The notes: generated from the letters alone by a model not told the origin. DNA of 60,000 nt from Owenia fusiformis (GCA_903813345.2 CAIIXF020000006.1:30610024-30670023), one strand, 5' to 3'. Numbered from the stretch's first letter, positions 14,512-38,520 are shown. Numbers and translations are program-made.

Positions 14512-14718
14512 CAGTGATCTCCCCAGCATTAGAGCAAGTGGGCGCAGCACCCACCTGAGATTTTGAAAATAGCCTTGCATCCACCTGAAAATCTATTTGC
14601 ACCCACTTGAAAATGAGAAAAAATCATGAAAAATGGGCATATTTTGACTCCTTTTGGTTTGAATTGTGAAAATTAGAATTTTGTACCCACTTGAGAAAAA
14701 ATCCTGTGGAGATCACTG
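14512..14718. mobile_element. MITE with CAGTGATCTCC termini
   Basis: The left end cagtgatctccccag and right end gtggagatcactg are inverted; CTGTA flanks both ends (14507-14511, 14719-14723). Inside are short repeats of cacccacttgaaaat. A fragment with tgatctcccca near 18808 may be a relic of the same family. Confidence 0.7.
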
Positions 14719-14887
14719 CTGTATAATGTTCATAATTTTGTTGCAGGCTCAATATGACCATAATGTTTATATATAATGGTAGATTTATATCAATGAAACC
14801 ATAGATGTGTTTTGATATGTTTTTCTCTCTTTGTTTTTTTCAATTTATTTTCCTTAGTATACTACTAATTTTTTATTCCTGTTTTAA

Positions 14888-15300
14888 GAGTTTGATTTTA
14901 CAAACTTAAAAGGGAACTTCATCTACTGTAAGAGCTGCAAGCCTGTGGGCTTCAGAGTGTAATAAATATGGTCAAAATGACATAATGTGAACTGATATAC
15001 TCATTGAATACTGTCCCCTATTTTGCCTTCAACAATGAGTCTAATTTTACATACTGTACTTAAATGAGAACTTCATCTACTGTAAGGGCTATAAGCCTTT
15101 GGGCTTCAAAGTATAATAAAGATGGTCAAAATGACATAATGTGAACTGATATACTCATCAGTACTGTCCCCTCTTTTGCCTACAATAATGGTGAGTTTAA
15201 TTCTACATCTACTGTAAGATCTTCAAGTCTGTAAGATTCAGAGTATATGATAAAAATGATAAAAATGACATAATGTGAACTGATGTATGTATCAATACAG
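14888..15300. repeat. Three tandem copies of an approximately 150-bp unit
   Basis: The segments gaacttcatctactgtaag, agcct-tgggcttca and caaaatgacataatgtgaac recur in order near 14920, 15075 and 15195. The third copy is shortened. Divergence is moderate. Confidence 0.85.
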
Positions 15301-15304
15301 TCTA

Positions 15305-15480
15305 CCCCCCCCCCCCCCCCCCCCCCATCCCCGTTCTACTCTATGTTCCCAGTCTAAATGACGATGTAACGCCCCCCCCCATCTCCATTCTACTCTACGT
15401 TCCCAGTCTAAATGACGATGTAATGCCCCCCCCCCATCTCCATTCTACTCTACGTTTCCAGTTTAAATGACGTTGTAATG
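15305..15480. repeat. Poly-C run followed by a minisatellite
   Basis: A 22-base C run (15305-15326) is followed by three copies of an approximately 57-bp unit carrying ccattctactctacgttccc and agtctaaatgacgatgtaa, each separated by a C run. Confidence 0.85.
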
Positions 15481-16869
15481 TCAACACAAATTCTGTATGG
15501 GACTCCCAGTCTCAAGTATTGGATAAATAGGGACTTTGATAAATGAAAATGTTGTTGTTATGGCATCACCTGAATCGGCTATACTCAAATGTGTCCTTGG
15601 GCTTGTAGGCTTTAACATAATATTGACTATTCCTTCTTGGCCTAGCATGCCCCTTATTGAGTTAGTTAACATGCTAACTCACATGTCTTATACTGACTGG
15701 TGATGGTTGTTTTGTCTGATGGTGATCACCTGATTATGTTATGAACAGTCCTCTCAGTTGAAAAGTCATATATGATATCTGTTTAAAATACTTTGTCAGT
15801 GTCACTTATATTCATGCATTAATGTGGCACTGAACAGTAATTAATTATATTACATGTTTCTTCACTTAGTACATATACCATTTTAAAGCAGTATCTGCTA
15901 AATATAGTATCTGTTAGGCCTGTTATCTGAATCATTTAAACAAGGTTTCTCTTTAAGTTTAAAATGTTATTTGATGATGTGTCTGTTTATAAAGGTGTTT
16001 ATTAAAATCAGTATATGTGTTAAACCTGTCTCTAACAGTAAACATGTATTTGTTAGGGCTGTATATATATACATGAATGTAAACATGTCTATTATCCATT
16101 ATCAAGTGCAAATTGCACTATGTCCCTTTAAACATGTTGAACCCATCATGATATACCATGACATCTCATTTCTTCTCAGCCCTGAAACAGAAAGATGCTA
16201 TGAGTATCAGAATGTGTTGAACCTGTCAACACTATGTTATCAGATGAACAAGGCTACTGTATATCAAGCCTGAGTAATAAATGATATATATTCAAATGCT
16301 TAGTCTTGCTTCAAAGACTGTAGACCTCCCCACTTATCTACTAGTGTATAAGGGGAGCAGGTTCAGGGACTTAAAGCAAGACTATCAAATGCTGTATATA
16401 TTACCCTTGATATGGGTTTGACATTGTTCACAATCATGACTCTGCATTTTGTGCCTAACATTCATTGCTTATCCAGACTCAAATGATGCCCATTGTATCT
16501 CGATTCATCAAGACCAGTCCTGAACTGATAGAGCTACCCAGAATCAATATAGTTTCCAAATCAAACCAAATCAAGGTATCATATACAGAATAGTCATGAT
16601 ATACTGGTTTAACAGTATAGGCACATTGTAGGTTCCATAACCTCTATTAGCCCTAATAGAGAACTAGCTTAAGATAGATCAGAGTGTAGTCCAGCTACAA
16701 ACCCTTGTGAGCTTCCCTAATCGGGTAAAGGATTAGGATTGAGCTAAGAAACAAACTTGGGAAGGTTACTGAATAACATATACTCAAGTAGTCGTATAAT
16801 GAGGTGGTAGATGTCAGGTTAATTACTATTTCAAGGGTACATAGTACAATGTCCTCATAAACATGTACC

Positions 16870-17125
16870 CAGTCCTCTCAATACAAACAAAAGGTCAGAA
16901 TAAAAACCATTAAATATAACGGTACATCCATAACACATTGAGATATTCATGAGTATTATGGTTAATCCAACTACACAATGGTACCTCCTTAAATGTAATG
17001 GTACATTCATTAAAATAATGGTACCCCAGGTACCTCCTGTAACATAATGGTATATTCATAAACACAATGGTACATCTATCAACATATTGGAACATCTATA
17101 AACATAATGGTACATCATTGTACAC
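16870..17125. repeat. Degenerate 20-23-bp minisatellite (aaacataatggtacatcc)
   Basis: About ten units of ataatggtacatcyataaac with drift. Chance open frames in this tract follow the repeat and are not genes. Confidence 0.75.
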
Positions 17126-17552
17126 CATCATCATCATTATGCCCTATCTTGTATGAGTACAACTATTTTTGAGTTTATGAGTATTGGCTATCAATTTCTA
17201 ATTTTTTCTTCATCATTATGAGCATGAAAAGTCCATAAATGTGCTTACATAACACAACATGCATAACAACATGAAAACCTCATATAAATGTACTAAACAT
17301 AGAACATTAAAGATAATAGAGATGTTTTGTAATGTCATCAGCATTTGTGTAAAGTAATCGTATCTTGAATGTCACCTTCATTTCTTGTCGACTAATAGAA
17401 TCGTGATTGCAATTATTTCTTGATGTTCTTCGTAAAGATAAATTCAATAATGTGAATAGACTCAGTTTATAATATGGCATTACCCAGCTTTCACTAGTTA
17501 CTGTCACATTCAAGGCTTTCGTTTGATGTCCTTTATCATTATCATCTGCTGA

Positions 17553-28033
<10,481 letters not shown>

Positions 28034-28100
28034 GGTCACTCTATAGTCAACACTGAAGGGATGACAGAAAATGCACAAGTCTGTTGTATGAATACACTTC

Positions 28101-28106
28101 AATAAA
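28101..28106 (+). terminator. Candidate proximal polyadenylation signal AATAAA
   Basis: Canonical hexamer 68 bp after the hipk stop codon. A GT-rich stretch (gtgtggggcttacactttg) follows within 25 bp, as in a downstream element. Use would give a very short 3'UTR; distal signals also exist. Confidence 0.35.
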
Positions 28107-28591
28107 GTGTGGGGCTTACACTTTGTAGAACAAGGAGTGTGGGGTTCACACATCTGAGAACAAGGATGAATATTGAGGCACAGTGATATTAAAGTGCTGA
28201 AAAGGATCTGAATAGATCACAAGAAAGTATTATGATTTATGACACGGGTGTCAAATGACACAAACACACAAGTGTCTCACGACATGTGTGTCCGATGAAT
28301 TTCTACTTCTGTTAACAGAAGTAATGTGTATATTTATGGTACATGAATGGAATTTTAGTGCGATTTCTGAATGTTATGAAATGATTTTATTGATGCGTGC
28401 ATGATGATGTATCAAAACAATTTTAGTATTTTATTCGCCAATATGGCAAAGAACATGTATTTCTTGTATATTATTGGGCTGAAAACCTTGGAATTTGCAT
28501 TTGAATGCTTTTTAAAGAGATGGTCACAGAAGACATGTTCAAATTGGACTATATACAATATTGCTTTGCTTTTCAAGAATGAATTATGGAT

Positions 28592-28662
28592 TACAGGGTA
28601 TCCAAGAAATAGAAGATTGGGAAATTTCAGCATCTGTTCAACTATTTCTTGGTCACCCTGTA
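28592..28662. repeat. Short hairpin, 21-bp arms
   Basis: The left arm tacagggtatccaagaaatag (28592-28612) pairs with ctatttcttggtcaccctgta (28642-28662) with two or three mismatches and a 29-base loop. It could be a small TIR-MITE remnant (termini TACAGGGT) or a structured element of the hipk 3'UTR. Confidence 0.6.
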
Positions 28663-31600
28663 GGTTAATGTCTTATGGGATCATCCGGAATATATACTTA
28701 ACATTTTGACTATTTTAGATTGTTATTATAATTCTTATGTTGTGCGAGTGCATGGTTTTATTTAAAATGTTTTTATTATGAATTTAACTTTGAATCATTA
28801 TTATACTATAATCAATGGATAACTCATTGAATGGGCACATGTTTATCACTGTACATTTTGTCCTCATACATGTAGTGCATGGGTGTGATTCATGTAGGTA
28901 GGTGTATTATATATATATATAAATCCATATTACATTAGTTGAATGTATTATATAATGTACAGATATAGATTGTACAGATAATTCATGTATTATTTTCTTA
29001 TGTACTAATCTAGTATATATTGTCATCTATGAAATAGGTGGATTGTATTATATTATATTTAGAATTATATTTACATATACACATAGTACTATATTATATA
29101 ATCATTGGAGAAGTGAATTCACTATGGATAGCTAATTCACGGTAGATAGATAGTGAATTCAGTACAGATGGTTAACTAAAGGATGTGCTTGGTACTTTAT
29201 ATACTGAAATCTGTATATGTGAAGAGAAAGTGACCTAGATGGGATGACAAATGTTGAGATGATTTTACATTTTATTTGTAAAACCTTACATAGCTTTGAC
29301 TTTTGTCAAAATGGGAAAGGAAGGCAGCATGCTAGAAAGGGTTAACACAATCAGCTACCCCGGATGTGAAAGGGTTAAAAAGCCAGTATGTACAGAAACT
29401 TTGATATTTGCCTTGCGCAGATCACTGTTGCTCAAACACTAACAGATGCCAATTAAACATAGACATTATTATAAACAGTACATACCATATTCATTATAAT
29501 CAAGCCAATGTAAATTCAATTCATATTATTTAAATATCTCTTGCAGTATTTCATAATTAAACAAAATAATTAACCAGAGTGGTTTCATTTTCGATTTTCA
29601 CTGAAGTTCATTTATTTAATATTGCATACATTATTAGAAGTTGAGTTTAACATTCCATTCGGCTTAAGTTTTGTATTAATAACCACATTTTTTTTATTGC
29701 TATCATAATGATTTTGAATTTCACCTTATTAGGCGCTGTTTAACATCCGAGGAAATTTGTTTTGAAAGGGCGGTACAATTACTAAATTCAACACATTTGT
29801 TTCACATCATTGTAATTGTCAACAAGGGAAACATTGAATTAATATTCACTGTCCTTGTGATATCTATGTGTGTTGTATATTCCTATCTACTTTTAGTGTT
29901 ATACAATCATAAATGTTGTATATTCAAGAAATTGTGATTTTAAGCCTAAAATGAAACACCATAGTATATAATGGTAATACCATATTATATAATGGAAATA
30001 TGTGGAGGTATTAAATGTGAATGGAGGAGAACTTTATTTTCAATTAAGGATAATTCCAGAAAAACAACAATATTTCAGGTGTTTGGGAGCTTTATTATAT
30101 AACATTTGCAATATTAAGTGGAAAAAGATATTAAACAGCTAGTGAGATTTAATCAGGAAATTAGTCGAATCTCAAGGAAAAAGAATCAAATTATCAATTA
30201 TGTCAACTAATGCAGTGTAAATTCTATAGTATTGTTGAAATTTTATCAATAAATTAATTAGAATATAAGAGTGCCGTAAGATAATATCAAAGAAATTGTA
30301 CAGAATGTAATATAGTAAAGATTAAAGAAGGGTTGCATAGACTTGTAGATTTGATGCAGGAAGTAGGGGCGACTATATTTTTCTCATTTAATCTCTCATT
30401 TAATGCCAAAGATAGTCAGTCATACATAATCTAGAGTGAGAAACAAAAAGCCATGAACTTGTAGAGAACAAATACACAAATATACCAATAAATGTTGATA
30501 TTGGAACTTGAATATAAACTTATTTATACAATGAATTGTGGATGTGGAGACTTTAATTTTGGTGAATCAGCTATATATATATTCGAGTGGTGCTTATAAC
30601 AAATACACAAATGACCTCATGTAGTTTTTGCTTGAAATTGTAAAGAAATAATAAATTGGGGATATATATTTTGCATGCATTATACCCACCACTTTATGTT
30701 AGCTAGTATAACAATGTTCTGCAGTATAACTGAAATGGTACCTAATTTGGAGATACCATTTTCATACATCATGTACTGGGTTAAGTACAATTCGGTAGTT
30801 CAGCATTGTACAATTTGGTATTTAGTATTGAGTAAATTTTGTAAGTTTTAGTATGGTTTAAATTTTTGAGTTTATGGTACTCCTTCAAATCAGGTGACCA
30901 TTTCACTCTTTGGTGATTCATATGGTAATTTGTATTATATTTCTATATATCTATTAACTATATGTATATATATTGTTCATCTGAATGCATTATAAAGGCA
31001 TATCACAATTATCTGAAATGTACTGCTTTATTTTTCTTAAGACCCATGACATTGGGTTATTTGTTTATGGAGTGGGACAAGCGATAAATTTATCCGCATC
31101 ATCAAATCACATTTATGCATCACAGTCATGTCGCACAAAATTTAAAATGCATTTTGCCACATATGTCACGAGTGTCACGTCACGCAAAATAACATAAAAT
31201 GCATTTTGTTTTTACTATGAACATTTTTTGAGCACAGATTTTATGATGTAGGTAAACATAACTAGACGTAGACTTCCACGTGAACATATACTACATACAT
31301 ACTGTACATGTAATTAATCACGAGCTCTACACATGTATTTTGTTTTTATTAGCAATTAGAATGTCTGCATATATTTGGATGTTGTATTATAGAAAATATT
31401 AATTCTGGGCCAAGCTGTGTATTATGATCTCAAGAGAATGTATAATGATTGTATAGATAATGCAGTATATATAGATGTGTATGTAGTAGGAAATAATCAA
31501 TGAGATGGAGCAATACTTTTTCATATGTACAAGAAAGAATTTCTGGTGTTTGTGACAATGCTGTATGAGTTTGAATTGATTAGAACAAATATGGATATGG

Positions 31601-32119
31601 TCATTATTTGAAAAATTAAGGTGTTATATAGAAAAAAGTTGAGGATTTTTATAATCATATTTAATATCTAAGCACATTTTCTAATCACTTCCAGAGTTTA
31701 GTCTTCATCCTTTTCTAAGTCAGTCTTTAAATGGGTATTAAAAACCTGATCTGTTCCCATTGCTTTTGTTGCAGGATCCTCCCATTGAAATTGTGTTCTG
31801 ATTTCCATATTTATGGATTTCTTAAGAAGGTTTAATATTTTTAAGTTTAATTAATGAACATAAGAACCTCATGGTATACAGGGTATATGCTCTACTGATT
31901 TTGTCTTGCTCCATCTCAGGCAGCCATATTGGAACCATGCACTGAAGTAGGGGCAGTAACATCGTACATGGAATTTCAGTGTGTCTGTCTATTAATGCCT
32001 TGGCTGTCTGAAAACATGCATTATTTAGGGGGAGAAACTGAATCAAATCGTGCAGCTAATACAATATGTATCAGACAGCCAAGTGTGTTTATTTTGAATG
32101 TTTGTAGATAGCTTGGGTA

Positions 32120-32640
32120 ATGGGTTGTACTTATATGACACACTGTCAACTATATCCTTGGATTTTAGTGACACTGTCAACAGTACACTTTGTTGCAATT
32201 GGCACTGTCATCAATAGACACTGTAACTGTTGGCACTGTCAACAATATCCTTGGTTTCTAGTGGCACTGTCATCAGTACACCTGGTAACTGTTGGTAGTT
32301 TCAACAGTATCTATGGGTGCTAGTGGCACTGTCAACATATCCTTGGTGCCTAGTGCACACTGTCAACAGTACTTGTGGTTACTAATGACACTGTCATCTG
32401 TCACTGTCAACCTTTGGTTTCTAGTGGTAGTTTCAACAGTACACTTGGTTTCCGTTGGCGCTGTCAGCACGACAGCTAGCTGCTAGCAGCACTGTCAACA
32501 GCACATTTGGTAGCTACTGGCACTGTCAACATCAGCCTTGGTTGGTAGTTGCTTTGTAAACAGTACTCAAGATTGTCAATAGTACATGTGGTTCCTAGTG
32601 GCACTGTCAATAGTACTTTTGGTTTCTAGTCAGAAAAAAT
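32120..32640. repeat. Degenerate minisatellite (ggcactgtcaacagtac)
   Basis: About 15 drifting units of roughly 30-35 bp, each with cactgtcaacagta and ttggtttctagtgg. Open frames here (67 and 64 codons) follow the repeat and look spurious. Confidence 0.85.
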
Positions 32641-34277
32641 TAGAATTGTTAGCTAATTAGTTTGATTAATCACCGTTGCCATAGATGTAATAACAAACTT
32701 CTAATGAATTCAACAAATCAAAAAAGAGAATTACTAATAGCCTATAAACTTTTATAAAACCTTAGCTTGAGGAAAGTATTTTGAGAAAAGTATAATGAGC
32801 TAGCCTCCTTTTCTCCTTAAAAGTTTCAACCTTTTAAAGATGCATATCTTTGCTTGAGGAGAGATCCATTAAGGGCATCATGCGTGCTCGAGCAATTTAG
32901 TATTTTTATGCTCCTTGTTGCCATGTGTTGCTATGACAGCATCACTTGGTTTTCGATGTTTACATCATAGTTTTAATGGAACTCTCCCATAAAAAGGTTG
33001 AAATGTTTATTTTGTAATTGTTGACCTCCATGAGGATCTATGGAATGAGGAAGATTGAGTGAATGAGGAAAAACATTTTGTTTCCAGGCTATTTAATAAC
33101 CCCAACTACACTTACCTCTTGTTTCTAGGCTGTTTAACAGTCCCAAATATGTGTCCTCTAGTCAGTTATCATTTTCACCACATAAGACTCTATCAAATGA
33201 CCTTGACTTAAATATATTTGAATATATATTTCCATTGTTCTATACCTACAGCCACAGGGCTGTAAGACATGTATGATGCAATACCATTTTATGAAGTCAA
33301 ATTCGGGGAATATCTTTTTGTCTTGTTGAATTCATTAGAATATTGTGTAATATTGTATATTATTGTGTTTAATTTAGTTGGCTTAAGGTCCTTAACAGCT
33401 AATCTTGTATAGCTCATCTTAGTACATTCATACAGTACATTTATATATCATACAGTACTTATTTTAGTCAATAGGTGTCTCTTAAACTGCTCGACCAAAT
33501 ATGGTATGTTAATCCAATATGGCTTCCACTATGGGTAATAATAGGATAAGAAAACAGCAAATGTTACTTTGAAAGCGTTGATTTCAGAAAAACATAATGG
33601 TATTTTTGTACATTATATTAGGCATTAGAGATTTGAATATTTTTATGTTTTTCTGAAATGCAACATTTATACATGTTCACCGGAGTTAATTTTAGAATTT
33701 CACTTGAATTTAAATCAAATATCGTGTAACAATTTAACAGGTGAAGTGTGAACAAAATTTTAAACATGTATGTTTTGGTGAATATTTCTATAAATTGAAC
33801 ACTTATATATGGTGTGAGTGTAGTTTTTTGCCCTGTTTAATAAGTGTGTGCAATAATGATTCAACAGTGGCCCTTGAACACCTTGACTTAGGATGAAAAA
33901 CATTTGGGAAATAAAGAATTTAAAAAAAATATACTTCAAGGTTTAAGGGAAGGTATGAAGCTTTAATATTAAGCGAGATGTGTTTTTTTATCATTGGGGT
34001 TTGGGTCAGTTTTGTTTGTTTTTCTGTATAAGTCAGGGTGTGGGTACTTGTGAACACTTACATATTGTGAAGTGGTTAAAACACTATTTTATAATTTAGG
34101 ACTTTAAAGCTTGTTGGTCACTATAATAATACAAACATAGATTTAACATTATAAGGGATCAAATGGAATAAAATTTGAATTTTGAATGACATATATGATG
34201 ATTTTTGTTTTTGTGTTTTATATTTGTGCAGTACATGTAATTCTATATTCTGTACTACTCAATCAACTACTTATTAT

Positions 34278-35450
34278 CCCATCGAACGAAGTTCGGAGGG
34301 ATATAGGGAACGCCTCCGTCCGTACGTACGTCCGTCCGTCCGTACGTACGTACGTCCGTCCGTCCGTACGTACATCCGTCCGTCCGTACATACGTCCGTC
34401 CGTCCGGGCAATAACTCAAATACCGTTGGCCCGATTTTGTTCATATTTTGTACACATATACCCTTTGGGGGTAGAAGTTCTGCTCGAAAGCCGATTTACA
34501 AAATGGCCACTCATTTCAAAATGGCGGCCATTTTAGTGCCGATTTTACAGTAATTTAGGTGCAATATGTAAAACTGTTATAGCAATATGTTTTAAATTTA
34601 AAAAAATTATAAAGGACATTTATAAAGCTACAAATATAGATATTAAAAAAGCACATGGCAGCCATCTTGAAAAATGGCGGCCTTCACTTGTTATTTTACG
34701 ATTTTTGCTGTAACTCGATAAGTAGTGGAGCGATTTTGATCATATTTGGTATGTGAATACTATATAAACATTGCACACTGTCTAAAGACACTTTTGGTAG
34801 AAGGCGGCCATTTTGAAAAATGGCCGCCATTTTAACGTTTTTTACTATAACTCGAAAAGTAGTAGAGCGATTTTGTTCATATTTGGTATGTGAATACTAA
34901 AAGCATGGCACACTGTCTAATGACACTTTTGGTAGAAGGTGGCCATTTTTAAAAATGGCCCCATTTTAACGTAATTTACTATAACTTGAAAAGTAGTGAA
35001 GCGATTTTGTTCATATTTGATTTGTGAATACTCATGAGCCTTGCACACTGTCTCATGACACTTCGGATATTAGGTGGCCATTTTAAAAAATGGCTGTCAT
35101 TTTACATTTTTTACTATAACTCGAAAAGTAGTGGAGCGATTTTGTTCATATTTGATATGTGAATACTCTAAATATGGCACATTGTCTAATAAAACTTTGG
35201 GGAGTAGTCGGCCATTTTGAAAAATGGCCTCCATTTTTATGTGTGTTATTTTACAAGTATATGTGTGCGATTTTTATTCAAAAACTTTATAGGTGGCTTC
35301 TTAAAAGCATATTATTTCTTCTGATGACAACTTGGGTAGTGAGCAACCATTTTGAAAATGGTGGCCTATCTGGTTTGTTGTTTTATGATATTTGCTATAT
35401 ATTTCGTTTGTAAAAATGCCAGCCATTTCTGTTCGATGGGATTCGCTACG
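34278..35450. mobile_element. Element with ATCCCATCGAAC termini and internal 135-bp tandem repeats
   Basis: atcccatcgaacgaagttcg near 34278 and gttcgatgggattcgctacg near 35430 are inverted ends. Inside are a cgtccgtacg simple repeat (34311-34410) and about five tandem units of 134-137 bp. Each unit contains ataactcgaaaagtagtgga, gcgattttgttcatatttgg, cacactgtctaatgacactt and a self-complementary gcggccattttgaaaaatgg. No transposase was found; the 116-123-codon frames over the cgtccgta repeat are spurious. Confidence 0.75.
34311..34410. repeat. CGTC/CGTA simple repeat
   Basis: Alternating cgtc and cgta tetramers, about 25 units, part of the surrounding element. Confidence 0.95.
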
Positions 35451-35721
35451 CTTTGGCGTTGCCGTTGTTCTGGTTCTAGAAGTCATATCTAAGTTTACCT
35501 CTACTTATATTAAAGATCCACTCCCCTATTTATGTCTTTGTATACTACCCAGTACCATCACAAGACTTTAAAGACCTGGTGGAATAATTAAAAATCACTA
35601 GCTATGTTATTTACGTATACTGAAAAAACATATCCCACATCAAAAGTTACTGGTTACAGGCCCCTAGTCTGGAGGTTATATCACACCAAACATGGAATGA
35701 AGGATTGAATGACTAACCCCC

Positions 35722-36523
35722 CTATCACACCAAACTAATTCTTACCCGTTCTTGCCAGTCCTACGAAAACGTCGTAAAACGGGCTCAATCTGGCTGTGGT
35801 CGGGAAATATCTCTAAAATAATTAGCTACTTCGTTCATAACCAGTCTTCAATACGTCCATCTCATTCGCAGTTCGTTCAGGTTGTACCACGATCGGTGTG
35901 CGACGTCGTATAACGCGTCCCTTCGTCTAGAAGGTCATCATGACCTGATTACAGAACGGTATGGTCGCCATTGAATTTTGAATCGATTCAAAATTCTAGA
36001 ATCACCTTTCCGTCTGAGAACGTTCATGAAGTTCGTAAATAGACCTTAGAAAATTGCAGCTACGTTCTTTCCGTTCGCACACAGTTTAAAACCAGTTTTG
36101 AAGAACGCAGTGGCAACTTGTTTGGTGTGATAGCTATATTTTTGCTAACTCGTTCATAAGCAGTCTTTAATACGTTCTTACTCAGTTTAAACCCGTTTGC
36201 AATTAGTTCTGCCTCGTTCTCAATACGTCTTCAGACAGTTCAACTCGTTGTAAAAACGTCCCTAGTGGGATTGAAGTACGACGGTTCCATTCGTAGTACG
36301 TCCAGCTCGTCGTTAGTACGTTGTCACTTGTTCTAATTGTAGAACGTGACGACCACGAGAACATTTTGAGCATGTTCTAAGTTCTAGAGGACCTACCCAT
36401 TCAAGTACGTTCGATGAAGTTTGTAAATAGACCCCAAATGGTTCTAAGTACGTCCAGTCCGTTCGTACACAGTTGAAGCCCGTTTTCGAGAACGTAGTGA
36501 GAACTAGTTTGGTGTGATAGTAG
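35722..36523. mobile_element. Tandem dimer of a MITE with CTATCACACCAAACT termini
   Basis: The left end ctatcacaccaaactaattc pairs with the right end gaactagtttggtgtgatag. A third terminus, caacttgtttggtgtgatag, lies in the middle (about 36114-36133). The segments before the middle and right termini (tgaagttcgtaaatagacc, cgttcg-acacagtt) are paralogous, as are those after the left terminus and the middle (cgttcataa-cagtctt-aatacgt). So two units share one junction. Rich in acgtt/aacgt motifs; non-coding. Confidence 0.8.
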
Positions 36524-36849
36524 GGTAAGCAATCTCGAATACTTTAAAGGTTCTGTTAGATTCTTTCTATTGCAATGCTGCCATCTATTTGTCATTCATT
36601 TTTCACTCCTTGAATCTGAAGATTTTGTATGTCATTGTTAGCTTATCAGTTCAACTTTATTACTTGTATCATAATATAAGGCCATTATTTATTAAAATCA
36701 TCCACCAAGCAGTTAAGTTAATATCTAACCATGTTGTGTGATTGTAACCATGGTATCAGACAATCATTTCTATCATAGTGTTTAGGTTCTAGTAAAATGT
36801 CTGATTCATAACATTGGACTACTGAAATCTATGAAATGGCAACTGTAAC

Positions 36850-37215
36850 TATTGAACAACCATTGAATACATGGATCAACAAATGAATATATGGAGCAAC
36901 CAATGTATCTAGAGGGGCAAATAATGAATAAATTAAACACCCAATGAATCTATGGAACTAACAATGATTATGTGGAATAACCAATGAATCTATGGCCAAT
37001 ATTGAATGTGTTATGACAGAGAGACAATGCTTATATGAAGTAACCATTGCATTACATATGAGGAACCAACAATGAATGTTTGGAACAATTAATGAATCTA
37101 TGGAACCAACAATGATTATATGGAAAGCCAAAGAATATTTGGAAAACCAATGACTTTGTGGAACCACCAATGAATCTGTGGAATAACCAATGAATCTATG
37201 GAAAGTCATTAATGT
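36850..37215. repeat. Degenerate 22-bp minisatellite (aaccaatgaatctatgg)
   Basis: About 15 drifting units of aaccaatgaatctatggaa. The 91-codon minus-strand frame over it mirrors the repeat and is not a gene. Confidence 0.85.
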
Positions 37216-38520
37216 TTTAACTACCAATATCAATGGGATAACTACTGATCATTTGTTAGTTTGATTAAAATATCTATATCTATCTGCATAAATTAACATG
37301 GTAAGTACAGTATTTATTTCTTTTCAACAAATCATACCATACCACACCAATTTTAATTACATCTATTGAAATGTTTGAATGCATTGGTTTGATCAACGAA
37401 GCTTCCATAGATTAAATCTTCGTTTGATGTTATGAAAATATTAATGAATTCCAAGTTGTCTTATATAATCTATCAGAGGTCAATTGAATGAATATAAAAG
37501 CACCACTATTTATTCTGTTTATTTGAAATAAATCTAATCATATTAATTTTAATTAAATTGGATTTAGATGTTTTAAGTATCCAGAAGATAGTGATCTATT
37601 GAATGCAAAGTGGATTGCAGCATGCCTTGTGATAATTTGTAACAGATTTTTCTGTTCATATCATCACAGGTTAACAGTTGAAAAATGTAGATGTAGAATT
37701 GATTGGGAATATGTATTGATTATTTCAATTTTCAAATAATCGTTTAATAGTTTGTTTAGCAGTAAATGCATCGGTATTCAGCAGTAACTACACAATAAAT
37801 GATATTTTTGACCTGTAAAGTCAGATTCAGTTCAGTTCATGCAGAAATGTTATTATTGTGAGTTAAATGAAGTCAATACTGCACTTTGGAGCGTGGAAGG
37901 ATCGTTGTTCATAATGGGTAATGGATATGACTTTTATCCTATTGAGGATATAAATGTTGAGGAAACTTTAAGAATGGTTTCATTAATGAACTAAAAGGTT
38001 AAAATATATAACTAGGAGTTATGGCTCAATGAACCGATTTTCATATTTGCATTTCACTTTTTATTAAGCCTGATATCAATAATGTTACTTTGCTATCATT
38101 CTATGAGGGAATTTTATAACGTGCGGCCTTCCTTGTGTCCTGATGCTGATGACTCATCTAAGATTTAATGGACTGAAATCAACAATATTAACAGATTCAA
38201 TTAAATGCAATATTTCAAAATACATATGTTAAAGCATGAATAAATGTTTGTTTTATACCTATGGATCTACTAATGCGTTTCCATGGAAAAGATAACTCAT
38301 ATACCATAAGGAAATACCATAAGGAAGCAATTGTGTGACATAATAGGAATAAAAGGAGTCAATCTTTGCTAAGGTAAGGCAGTATATTTAATATTGGAGG
38401 TTTAGGTAGGCAGTGTTGAATGACTTCATATAGGATCTTTATCACAGATGCTTCCATATAGATTCCAAATTGTCCCACCTTAAGTGATTTTGGTGTTTGG
38501 TTTGAGGGTTTCTTCTTTTT

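Larger units (their letters stand above)
28034..31000 (+). other. Probable hipk 3'UTR, end not determined
   Basis: No coding signal follows the hipk stop. The tract is AT-rich, with a candidate AATAAA at 28101-28106 (70 bp after the stop) and more at 30248, 30487 and 30650. Vertebrate HIPK genes often have very long 3'UTRs, so several polyadenylation sites are plausible, but which one is used cannot be read from sequence. The region holds short direct repeats near 28100-28160 and a hairpin at 28592-28662. Confidence 0.5.

Noticed and set aside
28401-28709. 102-codon + strand frame after the hipk stop
   Set aside because: Lies in the probable 3'UTR, spans the hairpin at 28592-28662, and has no domain or splice context.
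34182-34553. 123- and 116-codon frames with R-P-S-V-R-T-Y-V repeats
   Set aside because: Generated by the CGTC/CGTA simple repeat; both frames are open only because the repeat lacks stops.
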